NCBI RefSeq assembly: GCF_022179325.1
Contig: NZ_BPQQ01000001.1
Coordinates: 1 to 64,000, forward strand
Length of the DNA stretch: 64,000 nt
Reading direction: 5' to 3'
Source of the DNA: Methylobacterium isbiliense
GTDB lineage: Bacteria > Pseudomonadota > Alphaproteobacteria > Rhizobiales > Beijerinckiaceae
The position numbers and the translations under genes are program-made. Positions 44,343 through 54,916 of this stretch are shown piece by piece (the first letter of the stretch is position 1; each line of letters opens with the position of its first letter). Under the pieces are notes generated by a model that saw nothing but the letters and a program-made list of their open reading frames with translations, was not told the origin of the DNA and did not search any database.

Positions 44343-44683
44343 CGGTCGGGCTCCCGGCCGTCGACGTGGTCGCTCCCCGCGATGCCGCGGGCAGCCAGCA
44401 GCACGACGAGGAACAGGGCGGTCAGCGCGAAGCTGATGACGAGGGCCGTCAGCACCAGCGCCTGCGGCAGCGGGTCGGCGTAGAGGGTCGGATCGTTGGC
44501 CTCCGGGCTCGCCAGCACCGGCGGGGCGCCGACCCGCAGCCGCCCCATCGCGAACACGAACAGGTTGACCGCGTAGCCGAGCAGGGTCAGCCCGATCGCC
44601 ACCTGGAAGCTGCGCGGGCGCAGGATCAGCCAGACGCCCGCGGCGGCAAGGCCGCCGATGCCGGCGGCGAGCACGGCCTCCAT
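44339..44683 (-). CDS. mnhC: Mrp antiporter subunit C
   Basis: 114 residues, NuoK-like, starting MEAVLAAGIGGLAAAGVWLIL with three membrane helices and LTLLGYAVNLFVFAMG in the middle. Overlaps the stop of subunit A/B by 1 nt and the start of subunit D by 4 nt. Confidence 0.93.
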   Translation of the reverse strand: MEAVLAAGIGGLAAAGVWLILRPRSFQVAIGLTLLGYAVNLFVFAMGRLRVGAPPVLASPEANDPTLYADPLPQALVLTALVISFALTALFLVVLLAARGIAGSDHVDGREPDR

Positions 44684-47607
44684 CACGCCTCCTCCCGCTG
44701 GGGCAGCCCGGCGGCCTCGGCGCGGGCGCGGCGCAGGGACTGGCGGGCGAGGGCGACGAGCATCAGCACCGTGGCGCCCACCACCAGCACGACGACGCCG
44801 AGATCGAACAGGAGCGCGCTCGCGAGCGGAATCTTGCCGAGGCCCGGAATCTCCGCGTAGGCGAAGGCCGTGGTGAGGAAGGGCCGCCCGAACAGCCAGG
44901 AGCCCGCCCCGACGCCCGCCGCCACAAGGAGGCCGCAGCCGATCCAGGTCACCGGCCGGATCGCCAGCCGCTCGTCCACCCAGCGGGCGCCGTGGGCCAT
45001 GTATTGCAGCACGAAGGCGATCGAGAGCGCGATGCCCGCCGCGAAGCCGCCGCCCGGCAGGTCGTGGCCGCGCAGGAAGAGGTGCAGGGCGAGCACGACC
45101 AGGACGGGAAACAGCCACGTCATCACGGTGGCGGGCACCCGCATCGCGTCGGCCATACTGTCGCCGGGGTTGCGGTCGGGCTGGGCCCTCTCCCAGGCGG
45201 CGAGCCGGCGCTGCGGGGCCGGGCGGTCCAGGCTGTCGGCGGCCGGGCGGAAGCGCCGCAGCAGGGCCAGCACGGTGAGCCCCACGATGCCGAGCACCGT
45301 GATCTCGCCCAGCGTGTCGAAGGCCCGGAAATCGACCAGCAGCACGTTGACGACGTTGCGCCCGCCGCCGCCGGAATAGACGTTCTCGACGAAGAAGCGC
45401 GCGATGCCCTCGCCGGCCGGCCGCGCCATGACCGCGTAGGACAGCCCGGCGAGGCACGCCCCGAAGGCCACCGCGAGGGCGAGGTCCGCCGCCCGGCGGC
45501 GGCGCGCCCGCGGCTTCTCGGAGGCCGGGATCGGGATGGAGCGGTCGCGCTTCGGCAGCCAGCGCAGGCCGAGCAGCAGCAGCACGGTGGTGACGACCTC
45601 GATCAGGATCTGCGTCGCGGCGAGGTCCGGTGCCGAGAGCCACGCGAAGGTGATGCAGGAGACGAGACCGGCCCCGCCCGCGAAGATGATCGCCGCGAGG
45701 CGCTGGTACTTCGCCGCCGCCGCCGCCGCGACCGCTGAGGCCCCGCCCACCAGCCACAGCAGCGCGAAGGCAGGATCGAGGCCCGCCTCCGGCAGCCGGA
45801 GGGTCGCGGGCGCGATCCCGGCGCCGTGCAGCAGGGCCGTGAGGGCGAGAACCAGGGCGACGAGGAGCAGGATCCGCAACTGGTCCTGCAGCCGCGCCGC
45901 GCCGAGCCGGTCCTCCAGCCAGCGCGCCCCCCGCTCCAGGCCGACCATCGCCCGGTCGAACAGGCGCGCCGCGTCGAGCCGGTCGAGCAGCCAGGGACCG
46001 CCGCGCGGATTGGTGTCGATGCGCGGCCCGAGCAGGCGGTAGAGCCCCACGCCGACGACGAGGGCGGCGAGGCTGAGGGCGAGCGGGAGGTTGAACCCGT
46101 GCCACAGGCTCAGGCTGTAGGCGGGTGCGCGCTCGCCGAACACCGCCACCACGGCGATCTCCAGGGCGGTGCCGATGATGAGGCCCGGCGCGAGCCCGAC
46201 CGCGACGCAGGCCACCACCAGCGCCTCGACCGGGAAGCGCATCCAGCGCGGCGGCTCGTGCGGCGCCCGCGGCAGGTCGAGGGCGGGCGGTCCGAAGAAG
46301 GTCTGGCGGATGAAGCGCAGCGAGTAGAGCACCGACAGGGCGCTCGCGACGGCCGCGACGAGCGGCAGGCCGGCGTTGAGCGCCCGGTCGTGCGTGCCCG
46401 CCACCGCCTCGGCCAGGAACATCTCCTTGGACAGGAAGCCGTTCAGGAGCGGCACCCCGGCCATCGCGGCCGCCGCCACCATCGCGAGCGTGGCGGTGAC
46501 CGGCATCGCGCGGCGCAGGCCGCTCAGGCGGCGCAGGTCCCGGGTGCCGGTCTCGTGGTCGATGATCCCCGCCGCCATGAACAGCGACGCCTTGAAGGTG
46601 GCGTGGTTGACCGTGTGGAAGATCGCCGCCACCACCGAGAGGGTGGAATCGAGCCCGAGCAGCAGCGTGATCAGCCCGAGATGGCTGATGGTCGAGTAGG
46701 CGAGCAGCCCCTTGAGGTCGTGCTGGAACACCGCGCACCACGCCCCGAACAGCATGGTGGCGACGCCCGCCGTGCCGACGAGGATGTACCACGCATCCGT
46801 CTCGGCCAGCACCGGATAGAGCCGGATCATCAGGAAGATGCCGGCCTTCACCAGGGTCGCGGAATGCAGGTAGGCGCTCACCGGGGTCGGGGCCGCCATG
46901 GCGCGCGGCAGCCAGAAGTGGAACGGCACCTGTGCGCTCTTGGTCAGCGCACCGGCGAGCACCAGCACCAGGGCGGGCAGGTAGAGCGGGCTCTCCCGGA
47001 TGCGGTCGCCCGAGGCCAGCACGGTGGCGAGATCGGTGCTGCCGACGATGCGCCCGATCAGGATCATGCCGGCGAGCAGGCACAGGCCGCCTGCCGCCGT
47101 GACGGTGAGCGCCATGCGCGCCCCCTCGCGGGCCTGCGGCTTGCCGGACCAGTAGCCGACCAGCAGGAACGACAGGAGGCTGGTCAGCTCCCAGAAGACC
47201 ACCAGCTGGATCAGGTCGCCCGCCAGGACTACGCCCTGCATCGCCCCCATGAAGGCGAGCAGGAGCGAGAAGAAGCGCGAGGCCGAGTCCCCCGGAGCCA
47301 TGTAGTAGCGCGCGTAGAGCGCCACGAGCGCGCCGATGCCGAGGACGAGGAGCGAGAACAGCCACGCCAGCCCGTCGATGCGCAGGGTGACGGCGAGGCC
47401 GAGGGAGGGCAGCCAGGAGAAGGACACGGCGGCCGAGCGGCCCGAGGCCACCGCCGGGATCAGGGCGAGGACGCAGCCGAGGCCGACCAGCGCCGAGAGC
47501 CCGGCGAGCCCGGCGGCGGCATCCCGCGCGCGGCGCGGCAGGAGGGCGGCCCCCAGCGCGCCCGCGAAGGGCAGCACGGCGGCCGCGACGAGAAGCTCAT
47601 CCGTCAT
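44683..47607 (-). CDS. mnhA: Mrp antiporter subunit A/B fusion (PhaAB type)
   Basis: 974 residues, longer than MrpA (about 720-800), because a MnhB domain is fused at the C-terminus. The N-terminal ~700 residues are the NuoL-like part, with LAGDLIQLVVFWELTSLLSFLLVG and FHTVNHATFKASLFMAAGIIDHETGTRDL. The MnhB part lies near the end in LHLFLRGHDLPGGGFAAGIALSIAFVLQYMAHGARW. The fused form is typical of Alphaproteobacteria. Mrp exports Na+ or K+ in exchange for protons and supports pH and salt tolerance. Confidence 0.95.
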   Translation of the reverse strand: MTDELLVAAAVLPFAGALGAALLPRRARDAAAGLAGLSALVGLGCVLALIPAVASGRSAAVSFSWLPSLGLAVTLRIDGLAWLFSLLVLGIGALVALYARYYMAPGDSASRFFSLLLAFMGAMQGVVLAGDLIQLVVFWELTSLLSFLLVGYWSGKPQAREGARMALTVTAAGGLCLLAGMILIGRIVGSTDLATVLASGDRIRESPLYLPALVLVLAGALTKSAQVPFHFWLPRAMAAPTPVSAYLHSATLVKAGIFLMIRLYPVLAETDAWYILVGTAGVATMLFGAWCAVFQHDLKGLLAYSTISHLGLITLLLGLDSTLSVVAAIFHTVNHATFKASLFMAAGIIDHETGTRDLRRLSGLRRAMPVTATLAMVAAAAMAGVPLLNGFLSKEMFLAEAVAGTHDRALNAGLPLVAAVASALSVLYSLRFIRQTFFGPPALDLPRAPHEPPRWMRFPVEALVVACVAVGLAPGLIIGTALEIAVVAVFGERAPAYSLSLWHGFNLPLALSLAALVVGVGLYRLLGPRIDTNPRGGPWLLDRLDAARLFDRAMVGLERGARWLEDRLGAARLQDQLRILLLVALVLALTALLHGAGIAPATLRLPEAGLDPAFALLWLVGGASAVAAAAAAKYQRLAAIIFAGGAGLVSCITFAWLSAPDLAATQILIEVVTTVLLLLGLRWLPKRDRSIPIPASEKPRARRRRAADLALAVAFGACLAGLSYAVMARPAGEGIARFFVENVYSGGGGRNVVNVLLVDFRAFDTLGEITVLGIVGLTVLALLRRFRPAADSLDRPAPQRRLAAWERAQPDRNPGDSMADAMRVPATVMTWLFPVLVVLALHLFLRGHDLPGGGFAAGIALSIAFVLQYMAHGARWVDERLAIRPVTWIGCGLLVAAGVGAGSWLFGRPFLTTAFAYAEIPGLGKIPLASALLFDLGVVVLVVGATVLMLVALARQSLRRARAEAAGLPQREEA

Positions 47608-48170
47608 GAGGCCGGACCATCCCTGGCCGCCGGGCCTCAGACCGGGCCACGCAGCGCGCCCGGACCGGTGCGCCGGCCGGTTCGCGAGCCTGCGCCGAGC
47701 CTGTGCCGAAGATGGCGCCGCGTGCCCTGTCGTCGAGGATGCGGGCGCGCGACGGTGTGTTCGGGACGATGCTCACGCAATCGGGGCCGCTCGCGAGGGA
47801 TTGAGGGTTCGTGGTCTCAGGTAGCGCTAGGTCGGGGCCAAGCAACCCCCGGGACGCGGAACGCCGGGCCCGGGCGATGACGTGCGAGGGCCGCGCGATC
47901 ATCGTTCCGGCGTCGCCGCCCGGTCCGTCATGCTCCGGCTTGGTGCCGCGCGCCGCTTTCCGTTGGCCGCGTGCGCCCTCGCCCCGTCCCTCGTATTGCT
48001 ATCGGCCGGGGGCTGCATTAGCTGGACTTGGCCGCACGGACGCCTTGCATCGCGGGTGCGGGGCCGAACGATGCAAGGCCCGGCGAGCCGGCCCGATGGC
48101 AGATCGCCGCGGAGAAGGCGGGGATCCGCAGCAGAGGGCTCCGGATCGGGGCTGAGGGGATCGCGCCGAC
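47608..48170. other. Divergent intergenic region between Mrp and Kai operons
   Basis: 563 bases between the divergent mnhA and kaiC genes. It must hold promoters for both operons, but no strong -35/-10 pair could be picked. The GTG at 48171 has GAGGGGA upstream (48154-48160). One short frame with a hydrophobic start was considered and rejected. Confidence 0.5.
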
Positions 48171-49856
48171 GTGTCTGAGCTCATCGCAGCCCCAAAGCTG
48201 CTCAAGGCGCCCACCGGCATCACGGGCTTCGACGAGATCACGCAGGGCGGGCTGCCGACGGGCCGGCCCTCGCTCGTCTGCGGCGCGGCCGGCTGCGGCA
48301 AGACGCTGTTCGCCACCACCTTCCTGGTGAACGGAATCCGGCTGTTCGACGAGCCGGGCGTGTTCATGAGCTTCGAGGAGCGCGCCGAGGATCTCACGGC
48401 GAACGTGGCCTCGCTCGGCTACGACCTCGACGGGCTCATCGCGGCGGGCAAGCTCGCCATCGACCACGTGCGCGTCGAGCGCAGCGAGATCGAGGAGACG
48501 GGCGAGTACGACCTCGAAGCCCTGTTCATCCGGCTCGGCTTCGCGGTGGACAGCATCGGCGCCAAGCGGGTGGTGCTCGACACGATCGAGACCCTGTTCT
48601 CCGGCTTCCCCGACCAGTCGATCCTGCGCGCGGAACTCCGCCGCCTGTTCGGCTGGATCAAGGAGCGCGGGCTCACCGCGGTCATCACGGGCGAGCGCGG
48701 CGACGGGCAGCTCACCCGCCAGGGGCTGGAGGAGTACGTCTCCGACTGCGTGGTCCTGCTCGACAACCGCGTGGAGGACCAGATCACCACCCGCCGCCTG
48801 CGGGTGGTGAAGTACCGCGGCTCGGCCCACGGCACCAACGAGTACCCGTTCCTCATCGACGACGAGGGCATCAGCGTCCTGCCGGTGACCTCGACCGACC
48901 TCGAATACGGCGTGTCGAGCGGGGTGATCTCGAGCGGGATCGCGGGCCTCGACGCCATGCTGGGGCCGGGCGGCTTCCATCGAGGCTCCAGCATCCTGAT
49001 CTCGGGCGAGGCCGGCACCGGCAAGACCATGATCAGCGCCTCCCTGATGGATGCGGCCTGCGCGCGGGGCGAGCGCTGCATGGCCTTCGTGTTCGAGGAG
49101 AGCGGCGCGCAGATCTGCCGCAACGCCGGGTCGATCGGCCTCGACCTCGGCCGGCACGTCGAGAGCGGTCTCCTGCGCTTCGAGGCGGCGCGGCCGAGCC
49201 TGTTCGGGCTGGAGATGCATCTCGCGCGCATGCACCGCGACATCGACCGGTTCGCGCCGAGCGTCGTGGTGGTCGATCCGGTCTCGGCCCTGCGCGGTCC
49301 CATGACCGAATTGCAGGCGACGCTCCTGCGCATGATCGACCTGCTCAAGAGCCGCGGCGTCACCGCGGTGTTCACCAGCCTGCGCGTCGAGGGCAGCGAG
49401 CTGGGGGACGATCTCGGCGTCTCCTCGCTGATGGATGCCTGGGTCAAGCTCCTCAACGTCGAGGCGAACGGAGAGCGCACGCGAACGCTCTACGTCATCA
49501 AGGCCCGCGGCATGAGCCATTCCCATCAGGTCCGCGAGTTCCTGATGTCGCATGCCGGCATCGCTCTGGTGGATGCCTATATCGGGCCGGCCGGGGTCCT
49601 CACCGGAACCGCGCGCCTCGTGCAGGAGGCGCAGGAGAAGGCCGCCCTTCTGCGGGAGCGGCAGGAGCGCCAGCGGCGGCTGCGCGAGGTGGCGCGGCGG
49701 CGCGAGGCGATCGAGCGCCAGGTGGCCGAGCTGCGCGCCAGCCTGGAGGCCGCCGACGACGAGGAGGCCGTCCTGCGCCAGGAGGACGAGCTGCGCGAGG
49801 CGGCGCTGGCAGAGGGGCGCCGGGACTTGGCGGCACGGCGGAGTGCGGCGGAATGA
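48171..49856 (+). CDS. kaiC: KaiC-like double ATPase
   Basis: 561 residues with the two RecA-like domains of the KaiC family. Walker A motifs are GAAGCGKT (38-45) and GEAGTGKT (279-286), and the catalytic glutamates follow in FMSFEER (69-70) and FVFEES (309-310). The phospho-site position of cyanobacterial KaiC (Ser-Thr) is held by Ser418-Ser419 in LGVSSLMD, the S-S type. The C-terminal ~80 residues form a charged coiled coil ([29 protein letters not shown]) absent from KaiC1. The last 4 nt overlap kaiB. This is a non-canonical KaiC2-like protein whose oscillation cannot be assumed. Confidence 0.92.
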   Translation: MSELIAAPKLLKAPTGITGFDEITQGGLPTGRPSLVCGAAGCGKTLFATTFLVNGIRLFDEPGVFMSFEERAEDLTANVASLGYDLDGLIAAGKLAIDHVRVERSEIEETGEYDLEALFIRLGFAVDSIGAKRVVLDTIETLFSGFPDQSILRAELRRLFGWIKERGLTAVITGERGDGQLTRQGLEEYVSDCVVLLDNRVEDQITTRRLRVVKYRGSAHGTNEYPFLIDDEGISVLPVTSTDLEYGVSSGVISSGIAGLDAMLGPGGFHRGSSILISGEAGTGKTMISASLMDAACARGERCMAFVFEESGAQICRNAGSIGLDLGRHVESGLLRFEAARPSLFGLEMHLARMHRDIDRFAPSVVVVDPVSALRGPMTELQATLLRMIDLLKSRGVTAVFTSLRVEGSELGDDLGVSSLMDAWVKLLNVEANGERTRTLYVIKARGMSHSHQVREFLMSHAGIALVDAYIGPAGVLTGTARLVQEAQEKAALLRERQERQRRLREVARRREAIERQVAELRASLEAADDEEAVLRQEDELREAALAEGRRDLAARRSAAE

Positions 49857-50194
49857 GCGACCAGACCAAGCCGGCGGGGGGCGCGCTCCCCGATCCCGAC
49901 GCGGATCCGGGGCATTACCACCTGCGTCTCTACGTGGCCGGCCAGACCGCGAAGTCGGTGGCCGCGATGGCGAACCTGCGGCGGTTCTGCGAGGAGCACC
50001 TCGCGGGCCGCTACGACATCGAGGTGATCGACCTGATGAAGAACCCGCAGCTCGCCGCCGGCGACCAGATCCTGGCGATCCCGACCCTCGTGCGCCGGCT
50101 GCCGTCGCCGCTCAAGCGCATCATCGGCGACCTCTCGAACACCGAGAAGGTGCTGGTCGGCCTCGACATCCGCGCGAAGGACGATCGCCCGTGA
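49853..50194 (+). CDS. kaiB: KaiB-like protein 1
   Basis: 113 residues with the thioredoxin-like KaiB fold. [75 protein letters not shown] is close to canonical KaiB and keeps the ILAIPTLV segment. It binds KaiC and can switch fold in cyanobacteria. It is coupled to kaiC upstream and to the second kaiB downstream through 4-nt overlaps. Confidence 0.92.
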   Translation: MSDQTKPAGGALPDPDADPGHYHLRLYVAGQTAKSVAAMANLRRFCEEHLAGRYDIEVIDLMKNPQLAAGDQILAIPTLVRRLPSPLKRIIGDLSNTEKVLVGLDIRAKDDRP

Positions 50195-50517
50195 GCGCCG
50201 ACGAGCCGCAGCCGGACGCGTCCGGGCCCTACCTGCTGCGCCTGTTCGTCGCCGGCACATCGGCGCGCTCCCTGCGCACGGTGGAGACCCTGCACGGGCT
50301 GTGCGGGACCCATCTGCGGGACCGCTACGCGCTCGAAGTCGTCGACATCTACCAGCAGCCCGATCTCGCGCAGCGGGATGGCGTCCTGGCGGCGCCGACG
50401 CTGCTGCGGATCGCCCCCCCGCCCGCGCGCCGGATCACCGGCGACCTCTCGGACGAGGAACGCGTCCTGCGCGGCCTCGGCCTGACCGCCTCCCCGGGAG
50501 GCGCCGATGGGCGCTGA
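50191..50517 (+). CDS. kaiB: KaiB-like protein 2
   Basis: 108 residues from GTG 50191, overlapping the first kaiB by 4 nt. [80 protein letters not shown] gives a clear KaiB/circadian clock fold. It diverges from KaiB 1, for instance VLAAPTLL against ILAIPTLV and QQPDLA against KNPQLA. Two adjacent KaiB genes suggest division of labour or a hetero-oligomer. Confidence 0.9.
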   Translation: MSADEPQPDASGPYLLRLFVAGTSARSLRTVETLHGLCGTHLRDRYALEVVDIYQQPDLAQRDGVLAAPTLLRIAPPPARRITGDLSDEERVLRGLGLTASPGGADGR

Positions 50518-52309
50518 CGAGGCCGGGCCGGACACCTCCGCACAGGACACCTCCGCACAGGTCTGGCGCGCCCGCGCCCAGGATCTCGAAGCGCGCCTGC
50601 GCGACGCCGAGGCGCGCCTGGAGGAGAGCGAGGACACCCTCGCGGCGATCCGCCAGGGGGATTTCGACGCGGTGGTGGTCGAGGGGCCGAACCAGGAGCG
50701 GCTCGTCTACACGCTGGAGAACGCGGACCGCCCCTATCGGGTGCTGATCGAGCAGATCCAGGAGGGCGCCGTCACCCTCGGCCCCGACGGCGTGGTGCTC
50801 TACTGCAACCGGCGGCTCGCCGAGATGCTGGCGCTTCCCCAGGAGCGGCTGGCCGGCCAGCCGCTCGGCCGGTTCGTGCTCCCGGTGCACGCGGAGACGC
50901 TCGCCCGCCTCCTCGAGGAGGCGAAGGACAGCCCGGTGCGCGAGGAGGTGGCGTTCGCGTCCGCGGACGGGGCGGACCGGCCGGTCTACCTCTCCTTGAG
51001 CCGGCTGGAGCGGCGGGACGACCGGCCGCTCCTGTGCGGCATCCTCACCGACCTCACCGAGCAGAAGCAGCACATCCAGGCGCTCGCCGAGGCCAATGCC
51101 CGCCTGCTCGCGGAGAGCCGCGAGCGCGAGCGCATCGAGGAGGCGCTGCGCCAGTCGCAGAAGCTCGAGGCGGTGGGCCAGCTCACGGGCGGCGTCGCCC
51201 ACGACTTCAACAACCTGCTCACCGTCATCAAGTCCTCCACCGACCTCCTGAAGCGGCCCGACCTCGCCGAGGCGCGGCGCACCCGCTACGTCGAGGCGAT
51301 CTCCGACACGGTGGACCGGGCCGCCAAGCTCACCGGGCAGCTCCTCGCCTTCGCCCGCCGTCAAGCCCTCAAGCCCGAGGTGTTCGAGGTCGGGGCCGCC
51401 CTGCACGCGGTGGCGGACATGCTCGACACGGTGACGGGCGCCCGCATCGCCGTCATCGCCAAGGTCCCGGACGAGCCCTGCTACATCCGGGCGGATCTGA
51501 GCCAGTTCGAGACGGCGCTGATCAACATGGCGGTGAACGCCCGCGACGCGATGGCGGGCGAGGGCACGCTCACCCTGCGGCTCGACGGCCGCCGGCCGAT
51601 GCCGCCGATCCGCGGCCATGCCGGCTCGCGCAGCAGCGGCTTCGCGGCGGTGTCGCTGACCGACACGGGGGCCGGCATCCCGCCCGACGTGCTGCTGCGC
51701 ATCTTCGAGCCGTTCTTCACCACCAAGGAGGTGGGCAAGGGCACGGGCCTCGGCCTCTCCCAGGTGTTCGGCTTCGCCAAGCAGTCGGGCGGCGACGTCG
51801 ACGTGGCAAGCGTGGTCGGCCAGGGCACCACCTTCACCCTCTACCTGCCGCAGGTGGAGGCCGGTCCCCACGCGGGGCACGGCCTCTTGCCCGAGGAGCG
51901 CGGCCCCGACGAGTGCGGCCTGTGCGTGCTGGTGGTGGAGGACAACGTCGAGGTCGGGCGCTTCGCCACCCAGATCCTCGAGGATCTCGGTCACACCACC
52001 GTCTGGGCGACGAATGCCGAGGATGCGCTGGCGGAACTCGGGAAGGATCCGCGCCGCTTCGACATCGTCTTCTCGGATGTGGTGATGCCGGGCATGGGCG
52101 GGATCGCGCTCGCCCATCAGGTCGGCACGCTCCATCCCGAGCTGCCGGTGGTGCTGACCTCGGGCTACAGCCACGTGCTGGCCCAGGAAGGCGCGCACGG
52201 ATTCGATCTCGTCCAAAAGCCCTACTCGGTCGAGCAGCTCTCGCGCGTGCTGCGCAAGGCGGTGACCGGGCGGCGGGCCTCCGGCGAATCGGCCGGGATC
52301 GCCGGCTGA
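50507..52309 (+). CDS. PAS hybrid histidine kinase with receiver domain
   Basis: 600 residues, no membrane segment. A coiled coil leads into a PAS domain (about 75-190), then HisKA with the phospho-acceptor H232 in [18 protein letters not shown], HATPase_c with [36 protein letters not shown], and a C-terminal receiver with D524 in FSDVVMPGM. The N-box MAVNARDAM is intact. It overlaps kaiB 2 by 11 nt, so it should act with the Kai proteins, as a clock or stress output kinase, with phospho-relay to its own receiver. No separate regulator is seen nearby. Confidence 0.92.
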   Translation: MGADEAGPDTSAQDTSAQVWRARAQDLEARLRDAEARLEESEDTLAAIRQGDFDAVVVEGPNQERLVYTLENADRPYRVLIEQIQEGAVTLGPDGVVLYCNRRLAEMLALPQERLAGQPLGRFVLPVHAETLARLLEEAKDSPVREEVAFASADGADRPVYLSLSRLERRDDRPLLCGILTDLTEQKQHIQALAEANARLLAESRERERIEEALRQSQKLEAVGQLTGGVAHDFNNLLTVIKSSTDLLKRPDLAEARRTRYVEAISDTVDRAAKLTGQLLAFARRQALKPEVFEVGAALHAVADMLDTVTGARIAVIAKVPDEPCYIRADLSQFETALINMAVNARDAMAGEGTLTLRLDGRRPMPPIRGHAGSRSSGFAAVSLTDTGAGIPPDVLLRIFEPFFTTKEVGKGTGLGLSQVFGFAKQSGGDVDVASVVGQGTTFTLYLPQVEAGPHAGHGLLPEERGPDECGLCVLVVEDNVEVGRFATQILEDLGHTTVWATNAEDALAELGKDPRRFDIVFSDVVMPGMGGIALAHQVGTLHPELPVVLTSGYSHVLAQEGAHGFDLVQKPYSVEQLSRVLRKAVTGRRASGESAGIAG

Positions 52310-52372
52310 GCCGGCCGGCCGCGGCCGGTCCTCGTCCCGCAGCGCCGTCGAACCCCGGCCGGGGCAGGTGTC

Positions 52373-54610
52373 TCAGGGCGTCGCGATCCGCTTCGTCGGG
52401 GCGGTCCCCTCCGCGAAGGTGCCGGTAGTGCCGACCTCGCGCATCGCCGCCCGGCCCGGCGCCGGCTCGACGGTGCGGAACAGCGTGCCGATGCCGCCGA
52501 GCACCTCGAAGGAGCGCCGCGACAGGGTGCCGGGCAGGGCGGCGGGGGCGGGGGCGGGGGCGCTGGGCGCCTTGTTGGCGGCCTGGGCCCCCGGCTTGTC
52601 GCCCTCGAAGCCCGGCAGCGGCTTCAGCTCGATGCCCTGGTGGGCGGGCTGGAGCACCTCGTGGAAGGTCAGCGCCGGAAGCGAGCCGCCGGTCATGTTC
52701 TTGGTCGAGGAATGGTCGTCGTTGCCGTACCAGACCGCCGCCACGTAGTTGCCGGTGTAGCCGACGAACCACGCATCCTTGTAGGCGTTCGTGGTGCCGG
52801 TCTTGCCCGCGGTGCGCGAGCCCTCGATCGCCGCCTTCCGGCCGGTGCCCTCGTCCACCACCTTGTTGAGCATGTAGTTCATGTCGGCGACGACGCGGGT
52901 GGAGAGCACCTGCTCGGGCGCCGGCTCGCTGGTGTCGTGGCGGTAGATGACCTCGCCGGCCGAGGTGCGGATCTCCACCGCCGCGTAGGGCTTGGCGCGC
53001 CGCCCGCCATTGGCGAAGACCGCGTAGCCGGCCGCCTGGTCGATCACCGTCACCTCGGCCGAGCCGATCGGCAGCGAGACCGAGTCGGTGAGGGTGGTGG
53101 TCAGGCCCATCCGGCGGCTGGTGTCGATGATCTTGGCCCGGCCGAGCTTGGCGGCGCGGGCGTCGTGCGTCTCGCCCAGGGCCTTGCCCATCTGGATCGA
53201 GAACTTGACCGGGATGGTGTTGATCGACTTCGCCACCGCGATCCACAGCGGCATCGAGCCGGCAAAGGAGCGGCCGTAATTCGCCGGGCACCAATTGCCG
53301 ATGCAGACGGGGGAATCCACCACCTTGCTGTCGGGTCGCCACTGGCCGGTGGAGAGGGCGGCGGCGTACACGAAGGGCTTGAACGAGGAGCCGGGCTGGC
53401 GCAGGGCGTCGGTGGCGCGGTTGAACTGGCTCTGGCCGTAATCGGCCCCGCCCACCATCGCGCGCACCGCCCCGTCCGGGTCCATCACCACCATCGCGCC
53501 CTGCTCGACCTCGAACGCGTCGCCGTACTTGCGCAGGACCGATTCGACCGTCTGGTCGGCCCGCTTCTGGATCGAGAGATCGAGCGGCGTCTTGACGACG
53601 AGCACCCGCTCCTTCTTGAGCTTGCCGTCGTCGGCCAGCCTTTTCACCTCGTTGAAGGCCCAGTCGAGGTAGTAGTCGGCGCTGACGTCGCGCGAGCGCG
53701 TGACCGGGGTCGCCGGGTTGCGCAGGGCCGACTGGATCTGGCCTTCGGTGAGGAAGCCGGCCTCCACCATGTTGTGCAGCACGTCCGCGGCCCGCGCCCG
53801 CGCGGCCGGCAGGTTCACGTGCGGCGCGTACTTGGTCGGCGCCTTGAACAGGCCCGCCAGCATGGCGGCTTCCGCCAGGGTGATGTCCTTGAGGTTCTTG
53901 CCGAAATAGTAGTCCGCCGCCGCCACCGCCCCGAATGTGCCGCCGCCCATGTAGGCGCGGTCGAGGTAGAGCTTGAGGATCTCGTTCTTCGAGAGGTGGA
54001 ATTCCAGCCAGAGGGCGAGGAAGGCCTCGTTGATCTTGCGCTGGAGCGAGCGCTCGTTGGTCAGGAACAGGTTCTTGGCGAGCTGCTGGGTCAGCGAGGA
54101 GCCGCCCTGCACGTGGCCGCCGCCGCGGGCGTTGACCGTGAGCGCGCGCGCGGTGCCGATCGGGTCGATGCCCCAATGCTCGTAGAAGCGCCGGTCCTCG
54201 GTCGAGATCAGGGCCTTGACCAGAACGTCGGGAAATTCGTCGATGCGCAGGGAATCGTCGTGCTTGATGCCGCGCCGCCCGACCTCGACGCCGTAGCGGT
54301 CGAGGAAGGTCACGGCGAGATCCTGGGTCTTGAGCCAGTTCTCGCTTGTCTGGTTGAAGGCCGGCTGCGCCAGGGTGAGCACCACCAGGCCGCCCGCGAA
54401 CCCGAGCGTCACGCCCTCGCTCGCGAGGTCGAGCACGGCGCGCTTGACGCCCCGCACGGTGAACCGGCGGCGCATCACCTCCGAGAAGCGCTCGTAGGCA
54501 TCGCCGAACGAACGGCCGCCGCCATAGAGGCTCGCGTTGACCCACGCGTCGAATCCGAGCGCGGCTTGGCCGAGGCGTGTCCAGAGCGAGGAGGGCCGGT
54601 TCAGCGGCAC
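52373..54610 (-). CDS. Class A penicillin-binding protein (PBP1A family)
   Basis: 745 residues from GTG 54610, which has AAGGA upstream; a longer start at 54784 exists. A membrane anchor near 75-95 (LGFAGGLVVLTLAQ) is followed by the GT51 glycosyltransferase domain with catalytic Glu in STEDRRFYEHWGID and QGGSSLTQQLAKN, and the transpeptidase domain with SSFKP (nucleophile Ser), SIN and AGKTGTTN. It polymerises glycan strands and cross-links peptides in the cell wall. The C-terminal ~80 residues are Pro/Ala-rich and disordered. Convergent with the Kai kinase. Confidence 0.93.
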   Translation of the reverse strand: MPLNRPSSLWTRLGQAALGFDAWVNASLYGGGRSFGDAYERFSEVMRRRFTVRGVKRAVLDLASEGVTLGFAGGLVVLTLAQPAFNQTSENWLKTQDLAVTFLDRYGVEVGRRGIKHDDSLRIDEFPDVLVKALISTEDRRFYEHWGIDPIGTARALTVNARGGGHVQGGSSLTQQLAKNLFLTNERSLQRKINEAFLALWLEFHLSKNEILKLYLDRAYMGGGTFGAVAAADYYFGKNLKDITLAEAAMLAGLFKAPTKYAPHVNLPAARARAADVLHNMVEAGFLTEGQIQSALRNPATPVTRSRDVSADYYLDWAFNEVKRLADDGKLKKERVLVVKTPLDLSIQKRADQTVESVLRKYGDAFEVEQGAMVVMDPDGAVRAMVGGADYGQSQFNRATDALRQPGSSFKPFVYAAALSTGQWRPDSKVVDSPVCIGNWCPANYGRSFAGSMPLWIAVAKSINTIPVKFSIQMGKALGETHDARAAKLGRAKIIDTSRRMGLTTTLTDSVSLPIGSAEVTVIDQAAGYAVFANGGRRAKPYAAVEIRTSAGEVIYRHDTSEPAPEQVLSTRVVADMNYMLNKVVDEGTGRKAAIEGSRTAGKTGTTNAYKDAWFVGYTGNYVAAVWYGNDDHSSTKNMTGGSLPALTFHEVLQPAHQGIELKPLPGFEGDKPGAQAANKAPSAPAPAPAALPGTLSRRSFEVLGGIGTLFRTVEPAPGRAAMREVGTTGTFAEGTAPTKRIATP

Positions 54611-54916
54611 GACGGAGGTTCCTTGGCGGCCCGCGACCGGACGAGGGGCGACGAGCGATGATCCTACCAAGTCTCGCGGCGGACCGCGAGACCGGGGCGG
54701 CCCCGGAACGGCCGCGCTTGGCCTGACGGTAACGCGCGCGGGACCGCGTGGTTCGTCCCTTGCCCGATATGACGCGCCGATCACCGGGGCGCGAGGTCGC
54801 AGGAGTACCGAGGCCCCGCGGCGGGCGCCTTCGTCGCGGTCCCGCCGCGCTTGTGCCGCGCCGGCGCCTGCGGCAGAGGGGAGGGGACGACCCCCCGCCT
54901 TCCTGAGGATGTTTCC

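Noticed and set aside
47882-48178. Possible small lipoprotein upstream of kaiC (hydrophobic start ending LLSAGGC)
   Set aside because: The rest of the frame is Arg/Gly-rich with random-like composition and it overlaps the kaiC start; the lipobox match is weak.
52310-52372. Terminator between the Kai kinase and the penicillin-binding protein
   Set aside because: There is a GGCCGG-rich palindrome, but no stable stem with a T run, so no terminator is claimed.
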